From UBA967 sp044375555 (GTDB lineage: Bacteria; Verrucomicrobiota; Verrucomicrobiia; Chthoniobacterales; Terrimicrobiaceae), in contig JBILML010000010.1 in NCBI GenBank assembly GCA_044375555.1, forward strand, positions 15,492 through 79,491: 64,000 bases of DNA. Direction: 5' to 3'. Positions 52,848 to 60,619 of this stretch are shown piece after piece; the first letter of the stretch is position 1; each line of letters starts with the position of its first letter. Position numbers and translations under genes: made by a program. The notes beneath the pieces are model-generated. The model made no database searches. It was not told where the DNA came from and saw only the letters and a list, made by a program, of their open reading frames with translations.

Positions 52848-53547
52848 CGGCGTTCTCCTCGTGGACAAGGCGCCGGGGATGACCTCTCACGATGTCGTCG
52901 CCATCACCCGCCGCGCCCTCGACACCAAAAAAGTCGGCCACTGTGGCACACTCGATCCGCTCGCGACCGGACTCCTGATCCTCACCCTCGGCCGGGGCAC
53001 AAAAATCCAAGACCTCCTCATGAGCGAGGACAAGGAGTATGTCGGCACCCTCCGCCTCGGCGAGACGACCGACAGCCAAGACTCCGACGGCCAGATTTTG
53101 GAAACCAAACCCGTGCCGGATTTTGCCCAGGATCAAATCGAAGCCGCCTTCTCCAAATTCCATGGCGATTTCTACCAGACCCCGCCCATGGTCAGCGCGA
53201 TTAAGAAAGACGGCGTGCCGCTCTACAAGCTCGCCCGCCAAGGAAAGACCGTGGAACGCGAGCCGCGCTTCGTGCATGTCTACGCCCACGAAATTCAGAC
53301 GGTCCGCTTGCCGGAAATCGATTTTCGCGTCGTTTGCAGCAAGGGTTTCTATGTCCGCACCTACGCCCACGACATCGGGCAGGAACTCGGCTGCGGCGCT
53401 CATTTGAAATCCCTCCGCCGCACCAAGTCCGGCCGCTTCTCGGTCGAGGGCGCGGTGACTGTGGATGAACTCAAGAACGGCCCTCGCGAGGCGATCCTCC
53501 AGCGCGTTCTCAGCCTGCCCGCCGTCTCGCGGCTTCGGGGCGCGTGA
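52825..53547 (+). CDS. truB: tRNA pseudouridine-55 synthase
   Basis: A 240-residue TruB with catalytic Asp44 in HCGTLDPLATGLL, the YVGTLRLGETTDSQDSDG segment, FYQTPPMVSAIKKDGVPLYKLAR, and KGFYVRTYAHDIG. It makes Psi55 in tRNA. It starts within nrnA and its stop overlaps the ribF start (TGATG). The C-terminal PUA-like end is short, as in many bacteria. Confidence 0.95.
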   Translation: MKSGTEIDGVLLVDKAPGMTSHDVVAITRRALDTKKVGHCGTLDPLATGLLILTLGRGTKIQDLLMSEDKEYVGTLRLGETTDSQDSDGQILETKPVPDFAQDQIEAAFSKFHGDFYQTPPMVSAIKKDGVPLYKLARQGKTVEREPRFVHVYAHEIQTVRLPEIDFRVVCSKGFYVRTYAHDIGQELGCGAHLKSLRRTKSGRFSVEGAVTVDELKNGPREAILQRVLSLPAVSRLRGA

Positions 53548-54485
53548 TGCGCGTCCTCCGCATCGACGGATTGGCGGAAATCCCCGGCCCGGTGGTGATC
53601 GCTGCCGGGGTTTTCGACGGGATGCACCTCGGCCACCGGATGGTTCTGGAAACCGCCCAGCGCGAATCCCAAAAACTCGCCGCCACCGCCGTGGCGCTGA
53701 CCTTCGACCCCCACCCGGCGACGGTTCTGCGCCCGGACTCCGTGCCAGGCCTGCTCACGCCGACGCCTTACAGACTGCGGCTCATGGAGCGAATGGGCTT
53801 CACCCACGCGCTGGTGCTGACCTTCGACAAGGACTTCGCCGCCCTGCAGGCCGAGGATTTCGTCGAACAACTCGGCGCCGCCGCGAATCCCCTCGCCGGC
53901 ATCTGCATCGGCGAGGGCTGGACCTTTGGAAACCAGCGCCGGGGAAACATCGACCTCCTACGCCAACTCGGCCGTGAAAAAAATTTCTTCACCTGCGAGG
54001 TTCCGCCCGTTCGTATCGACGGCATGGTGATCAGCAGCACGATGATCCGGCTCGCCCTTTCCGAGGGTCGCCTCGCCGACGCCGCCCAACTCCTCGGGCG
54101 AGACCACACCATCGCCGGCCCCGTCCTTCGCGGCGCTGGCTTGGGTCGCCAAATCGGATTCCCCACCGCGAACCTCGCCACCGACCATCTCCAGCTCCCG
54201 CCTGACGGAGTCTACGCCGTCGAGGTTTTGGTCGATGGAAAAAACCACCCCGGCGTGGCCAACCTCGGCATTCGTCCGACAGTCGATCAAACCCGGACCC
54301 GTCTCTTGGAAATTCACCTTTTCGATTTCGAAGGCGACCTCTACGGCCGCGAAGTCGAAGTCTGTCTGAAACATTTTCTCCGGCCCGAGCAGCGTTTCGA
54401 CTCAGTCGATCTTCTCAAAATCCAGATCTCGCGCGATGCCGAGGCCGCTCGGGAATTCCTCGCTAACTCCTCCGCTGCCGCATGA
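53547..54485 (+). CDS. ribF: Bifunctional riboflavin kinase/FAD synthetase
   Basis: A 312-residue RibF. The N-terminal FAD-synthetase part has GVFDGMHLGHRMVL, TFDPHPATVL and the ISSTMIR end motif. The C-terminal kinase part has GRQIGFPTANL and GVANLGIRPT. It makes FMN and FAD. The ATG at 53547 is preferred to the GTG at 53544. The stop overlaps the ATP-grasp gene by four bases, so the latter is translationally coupled to ribF. Confidence 0.95.
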   Translation: MRVLRIDGLAEIPGPVVIAAGVFDGMHLGHRMVLETAQRESQKLAATAVALTFDPHPATVLRPDSVPGLLTPTPYRLRLMERMGFTHALVLTFDKDFAALQAEDFVEQLGAAANPLAGICIGEGWTFGNQRRGNIDLLRQLGREKNFFTCEVPPVRIDGMVISSTMIRLALSEGRLADAAQLLGRDHTIAGPVLRGAGLGRQIGFPTANLATDHLQLPPDGVYAVEVLVDGKNHPGVANLGIRPTVDQTRTRLLEIHLFDFEGDLYGREVEVCLKHFLRPEQRFDSVDLLKIQISRDAEAAREFLANSSAAA

Positions 54486-56998
54486 GCGCGCTCTGGCACT
54501 TCCGCACCTTTGACGAAAACTTTGGTCCGGACGGCCTACCGCGCGATGTCTATCGCGACCTCTTCGAGCGCCTGAACCGCATGCCCCGCCACGAAGTTCG
54601 CGCGCTCGACGCCCGACTCGAGGCGACCATGCGCGAGATGGGCGTGACCTTCGATATCCACCGCGAACTCCCCTGGTGCAAACGCGGTTGGTTCTGCGAC
54701 CTGCTCCCGCAGATTTTCACTCCTGCCGAATGGGACCCCCTCGCCGCCGGAATCCGCCAGCGACTCCGCGCCTTCGAGATGTTCCTGCAGGACATCCACT
54801 CAAAAAAACAAATCCTGCACGATGGCGTCATTCCTGAAGCCCCCGTCCTCGGCAGCGAGTATTTCCAGCGAGCCGCGTGCGGCGTTCCCTCGCCCGGCGG
54901 CGCGTTTTTGCACCTCAGCGGCGTCGCGGTTTGCCGGTTGCCCGATGGTCAACTCGCCGTGAAGCACCACTACTTCAGCAACGCGTCGGGCATTTCCTAC
55001 ATGATGCAGAACCGCCGAGCGCTCACCCGCGTGATTCCGCAATCCTTCCAAGATACCGGCATCCACTCGATCTCGGATGTGCCGACCGGCATCGTCGAAA
55101 TGCTCCGCGCGCATTCGGATGACACCGATCCGATGGTCGTGCTCCTGACGCCCGGCCCGCTCAGCCCCGCTTACTCCGAGCACTGCTTCCTCGGCCGCCG
55201 CATGGGCATTCCGCTCGTGCAAGGCGGCGACCTCCTCGTCCTCAACGACAAGGTCTACCTGAAAACTGTCTCCGGCCTGAGCAAGGTGGATGTCATTTAC
55301 ACCCGCCTCTCCGACCGCTGGCTCGACCCCATGGCATTCCGCCGCGACTCGATGATCGGCGTGCCGGGCCTCGTTCATTGCATCCGGAAAAAAAGCGTCT
55401 CGGTCGTGAATGCCATCGGCGCGCAACTCGCCGACGACCGCGCGCTCCTGCCTTTCTCGAATCAAATCATCCGCTACTACCTCGCCGAGCGCCCTCTTCT
55501 GCCTACCGTTCCGACCTACTGGCTGGGCGATGTCGACCAGCGCCACATGGTTCTCGACGATTTGGAGAATTTCACGATTCGCATCCTCTACGGCGAACGG
55601 ATCGTGCTCGGCGGCGACGGAAATTTGCCAAGCCACGAAAAGCTCGAAGCCGCCCGCCGGGAGATTCTTAAAAACCCATCGCAGTTCGTGGCCCAACCCC
55701 AGACTTGCGACGCCGAGACCATTTCATTTCAGGATGGCGACCGACGCCGACGCCGACAGGATCACATCGTCTTCGCCCTGCGCGAACCTGATGGCGACCT
55801 CCGGGTTTTTCCCGGAGCGCTCACCCGCGTTTCCACCACCGAATCCGAATTCACCTCGTCGGAACTCGGCGGCGGCTCGAAGGACACCTGGGTGCAAGTG
55901 GGCGCTAACTCGCCAACTGACGATTGGGATTCCTCCCTTCAGCCCGACAGCCAGATTCCCTCGCACGGCGTCACCAGCCGCGTGGCTGATGCCTATTACT
56001 GGATCGGACGCTATCTCGAGCGCGCCTACGACCTCGCCGGAATGATCGGTGCGATCGAGTCGCTGGAACTCGAGGAATTGAATCCCGTCGAGCGCATGAA
56101 CTACCGCCCGGTCTGGAACCGCATCCTGCCAATGCTCGAAGTGACCGGATCCGCATCGCGCCGCACCATCTCAAATCCCGAGGGGCGCTACCGCTTGACC
56201 TTCGACCCCTCGGAGCCCGGCTCGGTGCTAAGCACGATCCATCGCGCCTTCGCCAACGCCGAGTCCGTGCTGGAAACCCTCAGCCTGGAAGCTTGGGGCG
56301 TCATGAGCCAGCTTCGCGAAAAATTCGATGCTGTGGCGTTCGATCCCGCCGCGCCGACCGAATCCCTCGCCGCCACCAGCCGCGAACTGTGCCTCTTCGC
56401 GCGCCAGGCGATTCCCCAGTTTTTTGGCACTTCGAAAGTCACCATGCTCGCCGACGATGGGTGGAGTTTTTGCGAGATCGGCCAATTGCTTGAGCGCGCG
56501 GCGATCACTGCGAACGCCACGACCTCCCTTGCCGCATCGCTCGTCGGCCCCGCCGCCGAACGGACCGGGACCCACGCCCGGGAAATCCGTCTCTCGGCAT
56601 TCTTGCGAATGCTCGGTAGCCGCGACATCTACCGCCGCGTCTACCAAATGCGCATCGAGCCACTCCCGATGCTTGAACTGCTCTGGAAAAATCCCGTCGC
56701 CCCACGCTCGGTCCTTTGTTGTCTCAATGGCTGCGCCTCCCGCATTCGCGAGAGCGAGAGCAACCTCTCGCCCGCCACCGGCCGCGCCCTCGCCGCCATT
56801 GAAGCGTTGCTCCAATCCATCCGCGTCACCGATTGGGAAACGCTCCTTGCAACTATCCCGGCCGGCTCGGCGAAACCCAAACTCCAATCGCACTCCGAGG
56901 ATTTGCTGGCGCGCCTCTTCGCGCTCCACACGACGATTTGCGACAGCTTCTTGAACCATCAGGTTCTCATCCACGGCGAAACGGAAACTCTACTCTGA
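54482..56998 (+). CDS. Fused circularly permuted ATP-grasp (COG2308-like) and Alpha-E (COG2307-like) protein
   Basis: An 838-residue fusion. Residues 1 to about 475 resemble the circularly permuted ATP-grasp type 2 family (DIHSKKQILHDGVIP, ASGISYMMQNRRALTRVIP, LTPGPLSPAYSEHCFLGRRMGIPLVQGGDLLV, and GVPGLVHCIRKKSVSVVNAIGAQLADDRALLPF). From about residue 494 an Alpha-E domain begins (SRVADAYYWIGRYLERAYDLAG) and continues to the end. In other bacteria the two parts are usually separate genes next to transglutaminase-like proteins and are predicted to attach or remove peptides. The gene overlaps ribF by four bases and is followed by two transglutaminase-like genes. Confidence 0.86.
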   Translation: MSALWHFRTFDENFGPDGLPRDVYRDLFERLNRMPRHEVRALDARLEATMREMGVTFDIHRELPWCKRGWFCDLLPQIFTPAEWDPLAAGIRQRLRAFEMFLQDIHSKKQILHDGVIPEAPVLGSEYFQRAACGVPSPGGAFLHLSGVAVCRLPDGQLAVKHHYFSNASGISYMMQNRRALTRVIPQSFQDTGIHSISDVPTGIVEMLRAHSDDTDPMVVLLTPGPLSPAYSEHCFLGRRMGIPLVQGGDLLVLNDKVYLKTVSGLSKVDVIYTRLSDRWLDPMAFRRDSMIGVPGLVHCIRKKSVSVVNAIGAQLADDRALLPFSNQIIRYYLAERPLLPTVPTYWLGDVDQRHMVLDDLENFTIRILYGERIVLGGDGNLPSHEKLEAARREILKNPSQFVAQPQTCDAETISFQDGDRRRRRQDHIVFALREPDGDLRVFPGALTRVSTTESEFTSSELGGGSKDTWVQVGANSPTDDWDSSLQPDSQIPSHGVTSRVADAYYWIGRYLERAYDLAGMIGAIESLELEELNPVERMNYRPVWNRILPMLEVTGSASRRTISNPEGRYRLTFDPSEPGSVLSTIHRAFANAESVLETLSLEAWGVMSQLREKFDAVAFDPAAPTESLAATSRELCLFARQAIPQFFGTSKVTMLADDGWSFCEIGQLLERAAITANATTSLAASLVGPAAERTGTHAREIRLSAFLRMLGSRDIYRRVYQMRIEPLPMLELLWKNPVAPRSVLCCLNGCASRIRESESNLSPATGRALAAIEALLQSIRVTDWETLLATIPAGSAKPKLQSHSEDLLARLFALHTTICDSFLNHQVLIHGETETLL

Positions 56999-57001
56999 CC
57001 C

Positions 57002-57868
57002 ATGCTGTTCGAAGTCGTCCACTCCACCTCCTACCAATACGCCGAGACGGCAATGGAGGCGTATCTGGAGGCACGACTCACTCCACCGGAACGCCCGACC
57101 CAGCAAATCCTCGCGCACCGCATCGATTTTCTCCCGAACGCCCAAGCCTCCAGCTACACGGATTATTTTGGGAACCTCACGGCTTTCTACTCGATGACGC
57201 TTCGGCATCCGCAGCTCAAGGTCGTCAACCACCTGACCGTCCGCACCGCCACGCACCGACTCCCCGCCGGAGGCCTCGCGCCCTCCGTCGCCGAAGCCCG
57301 CCAAATCCTCGGTTCCGCTGGCCCCGTGATTTTCGACTACCTCCAGCCCACCCCGACGGTTCCGCTCGGAGGCCCTTCGTCCAACTGGGCCCGCGAATTC
57401 ATTCGTCACAACCTCCCGCTTGGCGATTGCCTCGAGCGCCTGAACTCCGCGATTTTTTCCGAGTTGAAATACCACTCCGGCGCGACCGATGTGGATACGC
57501 CGCTGGACCAAGTCTGGGAGCGGCGCGAGGGCGTCTGCCAGGATTTCGCCCATGTCATGCTTTCGGTCCTCCGCACGGCAGGAATTCCCTGCCGGTATGT
57601 CTGCGGCTACATCGAAACCGAGCCGGCGGCGGGCGGACCGTTGATCGGCGCGGTCGCCACCCACGCCTGGGTCGAGGTTTTGGTTCCCGGAATGGAATGG
57701 GTTGCTCTCGACCCCACCAACAACAAATGGCAGGGCGAACAACACATCGTCGTGGCGGTGGGTCGCGACTACCTTGACGCCACCCCGGTGAAGGGAACAT
57801 TCAAAGGATCATCCTCGCAAAAAATGAAGGTGCGTGTGACCATGCGCCGAATTCCTGAAAAACCATGA
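57002..57868 (+). CDS. Transglutaminase-like cysteine peptidase (first copy)
   Basis: A 288-residue protein with an N-terminal beta-rich bacterial transglutaminase-associated domain (about residues 1-80). A papain-like core follows with Cys179 in GVCQDFAHVML, His221 in THAWVEVLVPG and Asp237 in ALDPTN. No signal peptide is seen, so it is cytoplasmic. It starts three bases after the ATP-grasp/Alpha-E gene and overlaps the next transglutaminase by four bases. It would cleave or form amide bonds; the substrate is probably the peptide product of the ATP-grasp partner. Confidence 0.88.
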   Translation: MLFEVVHSTSYQYAETAMEAYLEARLTPPERPTQQILAHRIDFLPNAQASSYTDYFGNLTAFYSMTLRHPQLKVVNHLTVRTATHRLPAGGLAPSVAEARQILGSAGPVIFDYLQPTPTVPLGGPSSNWAREFIRHNLPLGDCLERLNSAIFSELKYHSGATDVDTPLDQVWERREGVCQDFAHVMLSVLRTAGIPCRYVCGYIETEPAAGGPLIGAVATHAWVEVLVPGMEWVALDPTNNKWQGEQHIVVAVGRDYLDATPVKGTFKGSSSQKMKVRVTMRRIPEKP

Positions 57869-58713
57869 AACTCAAAATCAAAAAGGAATCGCTCTACAAC
57901 TACGCGGAGCCCGTTTCATTCTCGCCACACCATGTCCGGATTTTTCCCCGTGTGGATTTGTTCTTGAAGGTCGAGCGGGTTGTTTTCGAAACCGCGCCGG
58001 GCGCGGATGTGCAATACCGGCAGGATCTTTTCGATAATCTGATCGCCTATTGTTTCTACCCGAAGACCGGCCTCGAGCTGCCCTTCCGCCTCGAGCTCGA
58101 CCTCGAGGTGAAGGAGAAAAACCCGTTCCACTTCCTGCTCGAATCGACCGGCTTTAAAATCCCCCCCGAATACCGTCCCGACCGCGCCGAAATCCTCGAC
58201 CCCTACCTGCGTCCCGAAGGCGGTTGCAAACTCCCTGATCCGCTCGCCCCGACCGTGCCCCGGCCGACGGTCGAGACGCTCGTGAATTTCAATCACTGGA
58301 TCTACGAGAACATCGCCTATGAATCGCGCCAACTGGGCAAGCCCTACACACCCGCCGAGACTTTGAAAAAAGGCTCCGGTTCGTGCCGGGATTTCGCGGC
58401 GTTGCTCGTCGAGGCGCTTCGCCAAAACGGCGTCGCCGCCCGGCTCGCCAGCGGGTTCGTGTGGGAAGGCGACAAGGCCGAGGAGGACAAGCGCGCCTCG
58501 AGCGCCATGCACCTGTGGGTCGAAGCCTGCCTGCCCGGCGCCGGCTGGATCGGCATGGACCCGACGAACGGCGTCCTCACCGACCACCACTTCATCACCA
58601 CCGCTGTCGGCCGCAGTCACGAGGATGTCTCCCCGATTTCCGGGGTGTTCTACTCATCCAAGCCGGTGGAGAACAACCTGACGACCATCTTGAGTGTCGA
58701 AAAAACGGCGTGA
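57865..58713 (+). CDS. Transglutaminase-like cysteine peptidase (second copy)
   Basis: A 282-residue paralogue-like protein with the same architecture: an N-terminal beta domain, then Cys174 in GSGSCRDFAALLVEAL, His216 in AMHLWVEACLPG and Asp232 in GMDPTNG. It lacks a signal peptide. It overlaps the first copy by four bases, so the two are co-translated and may form a heteromer. It differs from the first copy in the N-terminal part (FSPHHVRIFPRVDLFL). A short spacer of 56 bases separates it from the SDR gene. Confidence 0.88.
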   Translation: MKLKIKKESLYNYAEPVSFSPHHVRIFPRVDLFLKVERVVFETAPGADVQYRQDLFDNLIAYCFYPKTGLELPFRLELDLEVKEKNPFHFLLESTGFKIPPEYRPDRAEILDPYLRPEGGCKLPDPLAPTVPRPTVETLVNFNHWIYENIAYESRQLGKPYTPAETLKKGSGSCRDFAALLVEALRQNGVAARLASGFVWEGDKAEEDKRASSAMHLWVEACLPGAGWIGMDPTNGVLTDHHFITTAVGRSHEDVSPISGVFYSSKPVENNLTTILSVEKTA

Positions 58714-58769
58714 GTTTAAAAAGGCTGGAAACCCTTTTCGCTCCTTGGGCGTAACCCAATGACCCTGAC

Positions 58770-59585
58770 ATGATGAGATTTTTCCAAGGTTGCAACGCGC
58801 TCGTCACCGGAGCCTCTTCCGGGCTCGGAGCCGAATTTGCCCGCCAACTCGCTCCGCTCGCCTCGCGCCTCGTTCTCGTCGCCCGCCGCAACGACCGCCT
58901 CGAGGAACTCGCCGACGACCTTCGCCGGTTCCACCCGCATCTCGAAGTGCGGATTTTCGCGACCGACCTCGCCACCGCCGACCGCCGCCACGCCCTCGCC
59001 GACTGGCTCGCCTCCGAAAAAATCGACATCAATTTCCTCATCAACAACGCCGGTCTCGGCGACCACGGCGAATTCCACTCGAGCGATTGGGCGCGGGTTC
59101 AAGCCATGCTGGACCTCAATATCACCGCCCTCACCCATCTCACCCACCTGCTCGTGAACCGCATGATCGTCCAAGGCCGCGCGGCGATCCTGAATGTCAG
59201 CAGCGTCGCCGGCTTTTTCCCTCTGCCCACGATGTCGGTCTACTCCGCCACGAAGGCCTATGTGACCAGTTTCTCGGAATCCCTCGCCATGGAACTCCGC
59301 CCTCAGGGCATCACCGTCACCGCACTTTGCCCGGGCCCGGTGCCAACCGAGTTTTTCGAAGTTGCAACCCGCCCCGGTGACGAAGACCGAGCCAATAACT
59401 TCAAAACCTGTCCCGCCCTCGTGGCCTCGCCCTTCGAAGTGGTTCGCGCCGGCCTCGAGGCCGTGGCCCGCGACCGCGCGCGGGTGATCCCGAATCCTCT
59501 CCTCGCTGCCACCGTGGCGATCGGACTCGCAATTCCGTTTTTTATCGTTCGAAGGATTCTCGCCGCCCGCGCCTCCAATCACTAA
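58770..59585 (+). CDS. SDR oxidoreductase, DltE-like
   Basis: A 271-residue short-chain dehydrogenase with VTGASSGLG, NNAGLGDHGEF, SSVAGFFPLP, Tyr-x-x-x-Lys in YSATKAYVTSF, and a C-terminal hydrophobic segment (VAIGLAIPFFIVRRIL) that could anchor it to the membrane. The DltE-type subfamily is broad, and the substrate is unknown. It is 12 bases upstream of the polyprenyl synthase start and probably co-transcribed with it. Confidence 0.82.
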   Translation: MMRFFQGCNALVTGASSGLGAEFARQLAPLASRLVLVARRNDRLEELADDLRRFHPHLEVRIFATDLATADRRHALADWLASEKIDINFLINNAGLGDHGEFHSSDWARVQAMLDLNITALTHLTHLLVNRMIVQGRAAILNVSSVAGFFPLPTMSVYSATKAYVTSFSESLAMELRPQGITVTALCPGPVPTEFFEVATRPGDEDRANNFKTCPALVASPFEVVRAGLEAVARDRARVIPNPLLAATVAIGLAIPFFIVRRILAARASNH

Positions 59586-59597
59586 ATTTTCCCAACC

Positions 59598-60611
59598 ATG
59601 ACAGCTGAAACCAGCCACAACCGGTCCGCCACAAACGTGGGCATCTCGTTCGCCGAGGCGTTTGATTTGATCAATCCCCACCTCTACACGGTCGAGGAAC
59701 GGATTCGCGCCCAGGCCAAGGCATTCGACCCCGCCGTCGAGGGCTATATCTCCTACATCTGCGGCGCCGGCGGCAAACGCCTCCGCCCCGCGCTCGCCCT
59801 CCTCGCCGCCGGAGCGACCGGAAAAATCACGCCCGCCCATGTTGATCTCGCCGTAATCCTCGAACTCATCCACATCGCCACGCTGGTTCACGATGACATC
59901 ATCGACGGCGCAGAACTCCGCCGCGACCAACCCTCCGCCAACGCAAAGTGGGGCAACTCGATCAGTGTTCTTCTTGGCGATGTCCTCTTCGCCCACGCGC
60001 TCAAGCTCTCCACGAATTTCAGCAACTCCGACATCAGCCGCCGCATCGCCGACGCCGCCGCCGAGGTTTGCTCGGGCGAGATCATCCAGACCCAACGCCG
60101 CTTCGACCTCAAACTCACGACCACCGACTACTACCGGATCATCGAGATGAAGACGGCCGCACTTTTCTCCGCCGCCTGCGAGCTCGGTGCGTTCATCAGC
60201 GAAGCCAGCCCGACCATCATCAGCGGCCTCAAGGCCTACGGCACCAAGCTCGGCGTCGCCTACCAGATCTACGACGACATCCTCGACATCGCCGGCAGCG
60301 AGGAGGAAACCGGAAAAACGCTGGGCACCGATTTGCAGAAAGGAAAATTCACCCTCCCGATCCTGCTCCTGCTCCAGTCCGGCAAAGACATCGGCTCGAT
60401 CCGCGACCTCCTCCTCAAAGACGACCCAGCTGCCATTTCCGAACTCGCCTCGATGGTCGACCGCACCGGTGTGTTGGAAAATTCCAAACGCATCGCTCGA
60501 ACCAAAATCTCGGAGGCCGTCGAGCATTTGGGCGCCATCCAAGAAAACCGCTACGCCGGCGGACTCCACGCCATTCCAAATCACTTGTCGCACCTGCTGG
60601 ATCAGCTTTGA
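59598..60611 (+). CDS. Trans-polyprenyl diphosphate synthase
   Basis: A 337-residue isoprenyl synthase. The first aspartate-rich motif is HDDIID (Asp99, Asp100, Asp103) and the second is YDDILD at about 225-230, with GGKRLRPALALL and KGKFTLP-like QKGKFTLPILLLL present. The N-terminal extension resembles the IspB/octaprenyl type that makes the quinone side chain. The chain length cannot be fixed from the sequence alone. It is followed closely by the exported transglutaminase gene. Confidence 0.9.
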   Translation: MTAETSHNRSATNVGISFAEAFDLINPHLYTVEERIRAQAKAFDPAVEGYISYICGAGGKRLRPALALLAAGATGKITPAHVDLAVILELIHIATLVHDDIIDGAELRRDQPSANAKWGNSISVLLGDVLFAHALKLSTNFSNSDISRRIADAAAEVCSGEIIQTQRRFDLKLTTTDYYRIIEMKTAALFSAACELGAFISEASPTIISGLKAYGTKLGVAYQIYDDILDIAGSEEETGKTLGTDLQKGKFTLPILLLLQSGKDIGSIRDLLLKDDPAAISELASMVDRTGVLENSKRIARTKISEAVEHLGAIQENRYAGGLHAIPNHLSHLLDQL

Positions 60612-60619
60612 TCGGTCCC

